5,914 bases of DNA from Rhodoferax sp. (GTDB lineage: Bacteria; Pseudomonadota; Gammaproteobacteria; Burkholderiales; Burkholderiaceae_C), in NCBI GenBank assembly GCA_023231075.1, contig JALNWC010000191.1, positions 1 through 5,914 of the forward strand. The letters run 5' to 3'. Below the pieces are notes generated by a model that was given only the letters and a program-made list of their open reading frames with translations, ran no database searches and was not told the origin of the DNA. This document shows positions 1 through 5,878 of this stretch, one piece after another; position 1 is the first letter of the stretch, and each line of letters begins with the position of its first letter. The position numbers were made by a program, and so were the translations under genes.

Positions 1-259
1 CCAATTAATCTCTGGGTCCGAACACGTTTGACCGTGGGTTCGCCTTACCCGCGCAGCGACTGGCTTGGGCGGCTTCCTCTCAACTGGAGTACCAGAAATC
101 GTCAGCCCCCAAAGCCAGCCACTTCGCTGGTCGCAGTGAAGTGAAGTGAATGTGAACGGCTTGCTGTGGTCAGGCTAAAACCTCAAAAAGCAAGGGTATT
201 TGTCATGAATAGGTCTTGGTACATCACGACATCGCGCGGCAAAAAAACATGCGCGTTGA
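1..259. other. Non-coding or unrecognised left edge
   Basis: No gene is recognisable here. One plus-strand frame is open from the window edge to a TGA at 142-144 (47 codons). It has a Trp/Arg/Pro-rich composition and no family I recognise, so it is probably chance, although the tail of an upstream gene cannot be excluded. Visible structure is a small perfect hairpin at 115-130 (CCAGC, 6-nt loop, GCTGG), directly followed by a pentamer repeat: GTGAA three times in a row at 136-150 and again at 152-156. A CGCGC/GCGCG inverted repeat at 233-255 encloses a run of seven A. It lies just downstream of the minus-strand transporter, but its T-run (as read on the minus strand) sits in the loop, so it is not a standard terminator. 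Confidence 0.4.
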
Positions 260-1174
260 TTAAACCAACGCCCGCAACACTCCCAGCGCCAGCGGCAAAC
301 TCAGCATGCCGAGCAACGTGGACACGGTCACCAGGGCCGCCACATAGGCGCCGTCGTAGCCCATGCGCGCCGCCAGGACATAACAGCTAGAAGCCGTTGG
401 CAACGCCGAAAACATCAGCAAGATGGTGGCCTGCACCGGATTGAGGCCAAAGACCAGGCACAAGGCCAGTGCCCACAGTGGCATCAACAAATGGCGGATC
501 AGCAACACCGCCAGCCCTAGCAACTTGGCATGGTTCAGTGCGCCCAGTTGCATGCCGGCACCTGCAGCCATCAATCCGAGCGTCAGCGACGCACCGCCAA
601 TGCGGGTGACCGTAGGCTCGGCCCAGCCCGGGATGGAAAAACCGGCCAGGTTGGCCGCCAGGCCGCTGGCGGTGCCGATGATCAGCGGGTTGCGCACCAG
701 TTCGCCCAGAAAACCACGCTTGGCGTGGCGCGCCATCGGCCACACTGCACCGATGTTCATCAGCGGCACACTGATGCCGATCAGCAGAGCGATCACCAGC
801 AGTCCCGGTGGCCCGGCCAGTCGCTCGGCCAGCGCCAGGCCAATGAAGGAGTTGAAGCGGAAGGCAATTTGTGCACTGGCGGCGTGTTGTCGCACCGCGA
901 CATGCTTGCCCAATCCCGGCCAGTAGGGCACCGAGTAGGCCATGGCCATACCGCCCAGCCCCAAGGCCCAGCCGGCCCCCACCAGGTTGCCTGCCGCGCT
1001 GAGGTCAAGCGGGCTTTTCAGGATCGAATGAAACAGCAGTACCGGGAAGAACAAAAAATACACCAGCTGTTCCACCTGCGTCCAAACGGCGCGGCCCAGG
1101 GGCGTGAAGCGGCAAAGCAGGTAGCCGATCAAAATCAGGGAAAAATCAGGGAAGAGGAGTTGGGCGTAGTGCAC
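260..1174 (-). CDS. AEC family transporter (auxin efflux carrier-like permease)
   Basis: This is an inner-membrane permease of the AEC family (Pfam Mem_trans), whose members export or exchange organic anions such as malate, or auxin in plants; the substrate here cannot be read from sequence. With a GTG start at 1174 the product is 304 residues, the normal family size, and begins with the typical hydrophobic N-terminus (LLFPDFSLILIGYLLCR). About eight to ten hydrophobic segments are visible, including roughly residues 8-21, 36-52, 62-80, 124-142, 161-178, 194-212, 217-243, 247-268 and 277-300. Family-like stretches are FRFNSFIGLAL (105-115), RNPLIIGTASGLAANL (161-176) and the C-terminal ALPTASSCYVLAARMG (257-272). 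The frame stays open upstream to 1393, but that extension is hydrophilic, runs into xerD and lies upstream of the candidate promoter at 1242-1270, so the GTG is preferred. Its Shine-Dalgarno is poor. The gene is divergent from xerD. Confidence 0.88.
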   Translation of the reverse strand: MHYAQLLFPDFSLILIGYLLCRFTPLGRAVWTQVEQLVYFLFFPVLLFHSILKSPLDLSAAGNLVGAGWALGLGGMAMAYSVPYWPGLGKHVAVRQHAASAQIAFRFNSFIGLALAERLAGPPGLLVIALLIGISVPLMNIGAVWPMARHAKRGFLGELVRNPLIIGTASGLAANLAGFSIPGWAEPTVTRIGGASLTLGLMAAGAGMQLGALNHAKLLGLAVLLIRHLLMPLWALALCLVFGLNPVQATILLMFSALPTASSCYVLAARMGYDGAYVAALVTVSTLLGMLSLPLALGVLRALV

Positions 1175-1241
1175 GCCCTGAGAATAGCAGGCCGCGCCAC
1201 ACCGAAATGACCGACGGCGCCCACAGGTGACAGCGCCGCGT

Positions 1242-1270
1242 AAGATAGGCATCCCTTTTTTCGCTTTCAA
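1242..1270 (-). promoter_or_regulatory. Candidate sigma-70 promoter for the AEC transporter
   Basis: Reading the minus strand, a -35-like TTGAAA (complement of 1265-1270) is separated by exactly 17 bases from a -10-like TATCTT (complement of 1242-1247). Transcription would begin near 1235, about 60 bases before the GTG start at 1174. On the plus strand the overlapping TAAGAT at 1241-1246 could serve as a -10 for xerD, but no good -35 lies at the right distance. This is pattern matching only. Confidence 0.4.
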
Positions 1271-1274
1271 GTTC

Positions 1275-2222
1275 ATGCCCTCCACGCAAGCTGTTGCCAA
1301 CTCAGTCAGCCAACACGTTAAACAAACGATCGACCCGGTGATCGACACCTTCATCGATGCCCTCTGGCTGGAAGAAGGCTTGTCGCGCAACACCTTGGCG
1401 GCTTACCGGCGGGACCTGACCTTGTTTGCGAGCTGGCTGGCAGCCCAGGGCAGCAGCTTGGCTGACGGCACCGAGCTGTTGCTCAACAGCTACTTTGCCG
1501 ACCAGCACGCCGTTACCCGCGCCACCACCGCCAACCGGCGTCTGACGGTGTTCAAGCGCTTTTACCGTTGGGCCCTGCGTGAGCGCATGCGGGGCACCGA
1601 CCCGACGCTCAAGCTGCAGGCCGCCAAGCAGCCGCTGCGCATGCCGAAAACGCTGACCGAGGCGCAGGTGGAAGCGCTGTTGAACGCCCCGGACACCTCG
1701 GAAGCCCTAGGGCTGCGCGACCGCACCATGCTGGAACTGATGTACGCCAGCGGTCTGCGGGTCAGTGAGCTGGTGGGCCTGAAAGTGCTGAACGTGAGCC
1801 TGTCGGACAACGTGTTGCGTGTCTTTGGCAAGGGCAACAAGGAGCGGCTGGTGCCGTTTGGCGAGGTCGCCAGTCTGTGGCTGAAACGTTATCTGGCGCA
1901 GCCCAGGGCCGAGCTGTTGGCGGGCCATGCCAGCGAGGCGCTGTTTGTGACCCAGCGCGGCAGCACGCCGGGAACTGCCATGAGCCGGGTCATGTTCTGG
2001 ATGATCGTCAAAAAATATGCGCAGTTGGCCGGCATCACGGCGCCGCTGTCACCGCACACGCTGCGTCACGCCTTTGCCACCCATTTGCTCAACCATGGCG
2101 CCGACTTGCGGGCCGTTCAACTGCTGCTCGGTCATGTGGATATTTCAACCACCACCATTTACACCCATGTGGCCCGCGAACGTCTGAAAACCCTGCACGC
2201 CCAGCACCATCCGCGCGGCTGA
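1275..2222 (+). CDS. xerD: Site-specific tyrosine recombinase XerD
   Basis: XerD acts with XerC at the dif site, under FtsK control, to resolve chromosome dimers before cell division. From the ATG at 1275 the protein is 315 residues, close to the usual 300 or so. The N-terminal SAM-like, core-binding domain spans about residues 20-105 (LSRNTLAAYRRDL), and the catalytic domain about 120-310. The full tyrosine recombinase set is present: R162 (SGLRVSELVGL), K186 (GKGNKERLVPFG), H261 and R264 (SPHTLRHAFATH), H287 (LLGHVDISTT) and the nucleophile Y296 (IYTHV). Their spacing agrees with E. coli XerD. The C-terminal THVARERLKTLHAQHHPRG is the XerD rather than the XerC signature. A GTG at 1227 would add 16 residues; I prefer the ATG because the family-conserved sequence begins later and the candidate -10 lies between the two. 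The gene is divergent from the AEC transporter and converges on the DUF455 gene with 14 bases between their stop codons. Confidence 0.95.
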   Translation: MPSTQAVANSVSQHVKQTIDPVIDTFIDALWLEEGLSRNTLAAYRRDLTLFASWLAAQGSSLADGTELLLNSYFADQHAVTRATTANRRLTVFKRFYRWALRERMRGTDPTLKLQAAKQPLRMPKTLTEAQVEALLNAPDTSEALGLRDRTMLELMYASGLRVSELVGLKVLNVSLSDNVLRVFGKGNKERLVPFGEVASLWLKRYLAQPRAELLAGHASEALFVTQRGSTPGTAMSRVMFWMIVKKYAQLAGITAPLSPHTLRHAFATHLLNHGADLRAVQLLLGHVDISTTTIYTHVARERLKTLHAQHHPRG

Positions 2223-2236
2223 GCGTGCGGCCGGGC

Positions 2237-3082
2237 TCAGCCGGCGGTGACCGCTTGCAAGTTTGAAAGCTCGGCTTCGGTAAAGCCAGCGGCGCGGCGT
2301 GCCACCAGGTTGAACGGCGCTTTGAGGATGGGGGCCTGATGGCGTTTTGCCAAAGCCGCATAAGTACCGATGGGGTCGAGCCGGCGCGCCTCGCAGAGGT
2401 AACGGTACCAGCGGTTGCCCATGGCGACATGGCCAATTTCGTCACGCAAAATGATGTCCAGAATTTTGGCGGCGCCCTGGTCGCCCACCGACACGAGTCG
2501 CTTGCGCACGGCCGGCGTCGCATCAAGCCCGCGCGCCTCCAGCGTGCGCGGCACCAGCGCCAGGCGCGCCAGCAAATCGTCTTTGGTGCGTTCGGCCATG
2601 TCCCACAAACCGTCATGCGCGGGAAAGTCGCCGTAGGCATGGCCTAGCCGCTTCAGGTGGGCGTTGAGCAACTCAAAATGCAGCGCCTCTTCCTGGGCCA
2701 CCCGCCACCAATCGCGGTAAAAGTCAGCCGGCATGTCGGTGAAGCGCCACACGATGTCAAGCGCCAGGTTGATGGCATTGGCCTCGATGTGGGTCAGGGC
2801 ATGGATCAATCCGGCGCGGCCTGCCAGGGTTCCCACCGCACGGGTCTTGAGTTGCGACGGGTGCACCAGCACAGGGCGCTCGGGTCGGCCGGGCAGTGGG
2901 CCCGGCTCGATCAAGGATTCCGTCGTATCCAGCGTGCATCGGGCGCTATCGAGCCCGCGTACCTGGGCCGACTTGTCGTCCGGGGATGTGATTTGCAGCA
3001 GGCGCAGGCACTCGGCGCGCAAGGCCTTGGCGGGTCGCGGGCCGGGCATGGGGGTGGGGGCGTTTGGGTCACTCGGGTACAT
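2237..3082 (-). CDS. DUF455 ferritin-like (putative diiron) protein
   Basis: This 281-residue protein matches the DUF455/COG2833 family of ferritin-like proteins, whose biochemical role is not established to my knowledge. Residues about 85-230 form the predicted four-helix bundle. Candidate diiron ligands are all present in the ferritin-like order: E100 (HIEANAINLALD), E132 and H135 (EEALHFELL), E182 (TLEARGLDA), and E215 and H218 (RDEIGHVAMG). The first 70 or so residues are proline-rich and probably extended; no signal peptide is seen, so a cytoplasmic location is likely. The ATG at 3082 has a GGGA-containing Shine-Dalgarno-like sequence on the minus strand (complement of 3093-3100), spaced rather far away; M12 is an alternative start but has no visible ribosome binding site. 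The gene is divergent from the gamma carbonic anhydrase gene. The fold resembles MiaE-type and other non-heme diiron oxygenases, but any oxygenase activity is inference. Confidence 0.88.
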   Translation of the reverse strand: MYPSDPNAPTPMPGPRPAKALRAECLRLLQITSPDDKSAQVRGLDSARCTLDTTESLIEPGPLPGRPERPVLVHPSQLKTRAVGTLAGRAGLIHALTHIEANAINLALDIVWRFTDMPADFYRDWWRVAQEEALHFELLNAHLKRLGHAYGDFPAHDGLWDMAERTKDDLLARLALVPRTLEARGLDATPAVRKRLVSVGDQGAAKILDIILRDEIGHVAMGNRWYRYLCEARRLDPIGTYAALAKRHQAPILKAPFNLVARRAAGFTEAELSNLQAVTAG

Positions 3083-3133
3083 GGTGTGCTGGCTTTCCCT
3101 ACAATTCTAGGCAAATAAATCTGAAAGGACGCA
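3083..3133. promoter_or_regulatory. Divergent promoter region, DUF455 gene and gamma carbonic anhydrase gene
   Basis: These 51 bases must hold the 5' signals of both flanking genes unless transcription comes from farther away. On the plus strand TACAAT at 3100-3105 is a good -10 match and would start RNA near 3112, leaving a leader of about 22 bases with an AAAGGA ribosome binding site at 3124-3129. On the minus strand TAGAAT (complement of 3104-3109) is a -10-like hexamer overlapping it. Neither has a convincing -35, and the minus-strand start would fall within that gene's own weak Shine-Dalgarno, so the minus-strand call is the weaker one. Confidence 0.3.
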
Positions 3134-3658
3134 ATGGCAATCTATGAACTTGAGGGCGTGTCACCGCAAATAGCGGACTCCGCCTGGGTGGCTGACAGCG
3201 CCGAGGTGATGGGCGACGTGGTGCTGGGTGAGCAGGTCAGTCTCTGGTTTGGCGTGGTGGCGCGGGGCGACACGGCGGCGATCCGGATTGGCGCGCAGAC
3301 CAATATCCAGGACCTGAGCGTGCTGCACGCCGATGTCGGCATGCCTTTGACGATTGGCTCGGGTGTCACGGTCGGGCACAAGGTCATGCTGCACGGTTGC
3401 ACGGTGGGTGATGACAGCCTGATCGGCATTGGCGCGGTGGTGCTCAACGGCGCCAAAATTGGCAAAGGCTGCCTGGTGGGTGCCGGCTCGCTGGTGACCG
3501 AAGGCAAGGAATTTCCCGATGGCTCGATGATCATGGGCAGTCCGGCCAAAGTGGTGCGCCAACTCACACCAGCGCAGTTGCAGGGTCTGCGTGACAGCGC
3601 CCGGCATTACGTGGCCAATGCGCAGCGCTTCAAAACCAGTTTGCACAAGGTGGCTTAA
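3134..3658 (+). CDS. Gamma carbonic anhydrase family protein (left-handed beta-helix)
   Basis: A 174-residue protein of the gamma-class carbonic anhydrase/YrdA/PaaY group, predicted to form a trimeric left-handed beta-helix with metal at the subunit interfaces. Hexapeptide repeats run from about residue 12 to 140, and a C-terminal alpha helix follows (about 145-170). The three expected metal-binding histidines are H65 (VLHADVG), H82 (VGHKVMLHG) and H87; the conserved pairs R44/D46 (ARGDTAAIRIG) and Q59/D60 (TNIQDLSVLH) are also present. These residues match the Cam-type pattern, but many YrdA-like relatives show weak or no carbonic anhydrase activity, so hydration of CO2 is a family-based expectation only. 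The ATG has a good AAAGGA site at 3124-3129. The TAA stop lies inside the first unit of the hairpin repeat array that separates this gene from hslO, with which it may be co-transcribed. Confidence 0.93.
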   Translation: MAIYELEGVSPQIADSAWVADSAEVMGDVVLGEQVSLWFGVVARGDTAAIRIGAQTNIQDLSVLHADVGMPLTIGSGVTVGHKVMLHGCTVGDDSLIGIGAVVLNGAKIGKGCLVGAGSLVTEGKEFPDGSMIMGSPAKVVRQLTPAQLQGLRDSARHYVANAQRFKTSLHKVA

Positions 3659-3938
3659 TCAGTTGGGGTCAGAGCACGTCGCTTTGCGAGTGGTCTGACC
3701 CGCAAGGTTTTCTAATCAGTTGGGGTCAGAGCACGTCGCTTTGCGAGTGGTCTGACCCGCAAGGTCTCAAGTTGGTTGGGGTCGGAGCACGTCGCTTTGC
3801 GAGTGGTCTGACCCGCAAGGTTTTCTAATCAGTTGGGGTCAGAGCACGTCGCTGCGCGAGTGGTCTGACCCGCAAGGTTTTCTAATCAGTTGGGGTCAGA
3901 GCACGTCGCTGCGCGAGTGGTCTGACCCGCAAGGTCTC
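3656..3938 (+). repeat. Five-copy tandem array of REP-like hairpin units (about 57 bp)
   Basis: Five units with a 45-base core (TTGGGGTC to GCAAGG) start at 3663, 3720, 3776, 3833 and 3890, giving periods of 57, 56, 57 and 57. Each core contains a 36-nt imperfect palindrome, for example 3666-3701 and 3893-3928. GGGTCAGA pairs with TCTGACCC, followed inward by a G-G mismatch, CAC with GTG, a bulged G, and TCGC with GCGA closing a 3-nt loop. Copies 1 and 2 are identical in the core. Copy 3 has one change, A to G at 3784, which keeps a G-U pair. Copies 4 and 5 share a loop change from TTT to TGC. Linkers are of two kinds: TTTTCTAATCAG after copies 1, 3 and 4, and TCTCA after copies 2 and 5. No open frame passes through it, and there are no unique spacers, so it is not CRISPR. 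A mismatch plus bulge in a palindrome resembles REP/BIME elements mobilised by RAYT transposases; that origin is inference, and no transposase gene is in the window. Confidence 0.93.
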
Positions 3939-3940
3939 AC
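3893..3940 (+). promoter_or_regulatory. hslO ribosome binding site carried by the last hairpin repeat
   Basis: The only Shine-Dalgarno-like sequence before the hslO GTG is AAGG at 3931-3934, six bases upstream. It belongs to the conserved tail of repeat copy 5 and starts two bases after the base of that copy's hairpin (3893-3928). An in-frame TGA at 3923-3925, within the hairpin, excludes a start farther upstream. Ribosome loading on hslO would therefore take place right beside, and possibly be influenced by, a stable stem. Confidence 0.6.
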
Positions 3941-4924
3941 GTGTCTGAAATTCACAAATTTATTTTCGAAGGCCTGCCGGTGCGCGGTGCCGTGGTGCGC
4001 CTGACCGATGCCTGGGTCGAGATTTTGCGCCGCCGTGCCAGCAACACCGCGCAGGGCGCTTACCCGCCGCCGGTGCAGGCGCTGCTCGGTGAAATGACGG
4101 CGGCTGCCGTGCTGATGCAGTCCAACATCAAGTTCAACGGGTCGTTGATCGTGCAGGTTTTTGGTGACGGTCCGGTCAAGCTGGCGGTGGTCGAAGTGCA
4201 AAGCGATTTTTCCCTGCGCGCCACCGCCACCGTGAATGGCGATGTCAGCCCGCACGCCAAGCTGAGCCAGCTGGTCAATGTCGGCAATGACGGCCGCTGC
4301 GCCATCACGCTCGACCCACAAGACCGCCAGCCGGGTCAGCAGCCCTACCAGGGTGTGGTGCCGCTGTTTGGCGACGCCCGTGAAAAACTCGAAAAATTCA
4401 GCGACGTGCTGCAGCACTACATGCTGCAAAGCGAACAGCTGGACACCACGCTGGTGCTGGCCGCCGACGACCGGGTGGCTGCCGGCCTGCTGATCCAGCG
4501 CCTGCCGATGGCGGGCAAGGGCAATCTGGCGGGTACATCACAGGCTTCCGATGAAGACCAGATTGGCGTCAACGAGCATTACCAGCGCATCGCCATGCTG
4601 GCGTCCAGCCTGAAACGCGAGGAGTTGTTGACGCTGGATGTCGAGACCCTCCTGCACCGTTTGTTTTGGGAGGAGCAATTGCTGCGCTTCGAGCCTTTGC
4701 AGGGCGAGTCCGGCCCCCGTTTTTCCTGCTCTTGCAGCCGCGAGCGGGTGTCCCGGATGTTGTTGAGTCTTGGCCAGGCTGAAATTGACAGCATCCTGTC
4801 GGAGCGCGAGTTGATTGAGGTGGGCTGTGATTTTTGTGGTCTGCAGTACCGTTTTGATGCGGTCGACGCGGCTCAGATTTTCAAGGGTCCGCAGATCCCT
4901 GTGCCGCCGGCACCGCTGCAGTAA
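3941..4924 (+). CDS. hslO: Hsp33 redox-regulated molecular chaperone
   Basis: Hsp33 is a cytoplasmic holdase that is inactive when reduced and zinc-bound. Oxidative stress combined with unfolding releases zinc, forms disulfides and activates it to bind unfolding proteins. The product is 327 residues, longer than the 290 or so of E. coli but otherwise regular. The N-terminal substrate-binding and dimerisation domain spans about residues 1-195 ([32 protein letters not shown], 60-78), followed by a linker and the C-terminal redox switch. The four zinc cysteines are C263 and C265 (CSC) and C296 and C299 (GCDFCG), with the same 2/31/3 spacing as the E. coli cysteines. C120 is an additional cysteine. 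The GTG start at 3941 is fixed by an in-frame stop at 3923-3925 and matches the family N-terminus ([15 protein letters not shown]). The gene lies directly behind the hairpin array and ahead of rpsB. Confidence 0.96.
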   Translation: MSEIHKFIFEGLPVRGAVVRLTDAWVEILRRRASNTAQGAYPPPVQALLGEMTAAAVLMQSNIKFNGSLIVQVFGDGPVKLAVVEVQSDFSLRATATVNGDVSPHAKLSQLVNVGNDGRCAITLDPQDRQPGQQPYQGVVPLFGDAREKLEKFSDVLQHYMLQSEQLDTTLVLAADDRVAAGLLIQRLPMAGKGNLAGTSQASDEDQIGVNEHYQRIAMLASSLKREELLTLDVETLLHRLFWEEQLLRFEPLQGESGPRFSCSCSRERVSRMLLSLGQAEIDSILSERELIEVGCDFCGLQYRFDAVDAAQIFKGPQIPVPPAPLQ

Positions 4925-4965
4925 ACCGGGCCTGGGCAGCCGCAGCAAGGACTGCGCGGGCGCGG

Positions 4966-4974
4966 TGTTATACT
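4966..4974 (+). promoter_or_regulatory. Candidate extended -10 promoter of rpsB
   Basis: TG at 4966-4967, one base, then TATACT at 4969-4974 forms an extended -10 element, which would offset the lack of a clear -35. The bases that follow (CGCCGGGC, 4975-4982) make a GC-rich discriminator of the kind found at promoters repressed by ppGpp and DksA, as expected for a ribosomal protein gene. RNA would begin near 4981. Stringent control is inferred from the discriminator only. Confidence 0.6.
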
Positions 4975-4980
4975 CGCCGG

Positions 4981-5105
4981 GCTTTACAGCAGGTGGTGTT
5001 TTCTATCGGCCTGCTGTCAAGTTATTCGCAAACCAGTTTCATCAAGGTGTTGCCAGTCCCTGGCAAAACAAACTGGATTTCAGACCTAACCTTTGGAGTA
5101 TTTTT
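4981..5105 (+). promoter_or_regulatory. rpsB 5' leader with two hairpins (possible S2 autoregulatory site)
   Basis: The predicted leader of about 125 nt contains two clear stems. The first pairs ACAGCAGG (4986-4993) perfectly with CCTGCTGT (5010-5017) around a 16-nt loop and starts about five bases after the predicted RNA 5' end. The second is a 7-bp perfect stem, TTGCCAG (5050-5056) with CTGGCAA (5060-5066), and a 3-nt loop. The ribosome binding site GGAG (5095-5098) is seven bases before the ATG. In gammaproteobacteria a structured rpsB leader mediates autogenous repression by S2; whether this leader does the same is inference, as I cannot align it here. Confidence 0.45.
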
Positions 5106-5858
5106 ATGGCAATTACCATGCGCGAAATGCTGGAAGCCGGTGTCCACTTCGGCCACCAGACCCGCTTCTGGAACCCCAAGATGGCCCCTTTCATTTTTGG
5201 CCATCGCAACAAGATTCACATCATCAACCTGGAAAAATCGCTGCCGATGTTCCAGGAAGCCGCCAAGTTTGCCCGTCAAATTTCGGCCAAGCGCGGCACC
5301 GTGCTGATGGTCGGCACCAAGCGTCAGGCGCGCGAGACCGTAGCCACTGAAGCGCAGCGCGCCGGTGTGCCCTACGTTGACGCCCGTTGGTTGGGCGGTA
5401 TGTTGACCAATTTCAAGACGGTCAAGACCTCGATCAAGCGCCTCAAGGACATGAAGATCCAGCAGGAAGCCGGTCTGGACAGCATGAGCAAGAAAGAGCA
5501 ACTGATGTTTGCCCGTGAGCTCGAAAAGCTGGAAAAAGACATTGGCGGCATCCAGGACATGAGCACCTTGCCCGACGCCATTTTTGTGATCGACGTGGGC
5601 TACCACAAAATTGCCATCGCCGAAGCCCGCAAGCTGGGCATTCCCTTGATCGCCGTGGTGGATACCAACCACTCGCCAGAAGGCATTGATTACGTGATCC
5701 CCGGTAATGATGACTCTTCCAAGGCGGTGGAGTTGTATGCCCGTGGCATTGCCGATGCCATTCTTGAAGGTCGCGCCAATGCCATGGACGATGTGGTCAA
5801 GGCCGTCGCTGAAGAAAGCGCTGATGAATTCGTTGAAGTCAATGAGGCTGCTGCCTGA
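5106..5858 (+). CDS. rpsB: 30S ribosomal protein S2
   Basis: S2 is a late-assembling protein of the small ribosomal subunit, needed for binding of S1 and for translation initiation. The 250-residue product is of normal length and conserved throughout: [18 protein letters not shown] at the N-terminus, [11 protein letters not shown] (37-47), [28 protein letters not shown], the coiled-coil insertion at about residues 118-145, [20 protein letters not shown], and [18 protein letters not shown]. The acidic, alanine-rich tail ([11 protein letters not shown]) is typical. The frame is open far upstream into hslO, but the ATG at 5106 is preceded by GGAG at the right distance and matches the family start. 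It has its own candidate promoter and a structured leader, and is followed by an intrinsic terminator. In most bacteria tsf comes next, which would lie beyond the window. Confidence 0.98.
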   Translation: MAITMREMLEAGVHFGHQTRFWNPKMAPFIFGHRNKIHIINLEKSLPMFQEAAKFARQISAKRGTVLMVGTKRQARETVATEAQRAGVPYVDARWLGGMLTNFKTVKTSIKRLKDMKIQQEAGLDSMSKKEQLMFARELEKLEKDIGGIQDMSTLPDAIFVIDVGYHKIAIAEARKLGIPLIAVVDTNHSPEGIDYVIPGNDDSSKAVELYARGIADAILEGRANAMDDVVKAVAEESADEFVEVNEAAA

Positions 5859-5878
5859 TTCTTTGGCGACCCCAATCC

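Noticed and set aside
1..144. Plus-strand frame open from the window edge for 47 codons
   Set aside because: The translation shows no recognisable family and its composition is unlike the neighbouring proteins; an open frame of this length is expected by chance. Kept only as a note in the left-edge entry.
233..255. CGCGC/GCGCG inverted repeat around seven A as terminator of the transporter
   Set aside because: On the minus strand the T-run lies within the loop rather than after the stem, so it lacks the intrinsic terminator form.
166..390. Plus-strand 74-codon frame
   Set aside because: It overlaps the 3' end of the AEC transporter on the other strand, has no family resemblance and no ribosome binding site.
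2223..2236. Bidirectional terminator between xerD and the DUF455 gene
   Set aside because: A short GCCGG/CCGGC inverted repeat exists around 2228-2244, but it has only about 5 bp and no T-run on either strand.
3656..3938. CRISPR array
   Set aside because: The units are nearly identical along their whole length, with no unique spacers of constant size and no cas genes nearby.
3656..3938. Series of rho-independent terminators
   Set aside because: The hairpins are followed by GCAAGG and at most four T, not by a direct T-run; strong termination at five successive sites would also silence hslO unless it has its own promoter.
3896..4429. Minus-strand 177-codon frame opposite hslO
   Set aside because: It is a histidine/glutamine-rich shadow of the hslO coding strand and runs into the repeat array; no independent evidence of coding.
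4941..4956. hslO terminator (CGCAG/CTGCG stem)
   Set aside because: Only 5 bp with no T-run, and it lies directly ahead of the candidate rpsB promoter; too weak to call.
4815..5105. N-terminal extension of rpsB
   Set aside because: The frame is open but overlaps hslO and the promoter and leader; S2 homologues start at the ATG at 5106 with a good ribosome binding site.
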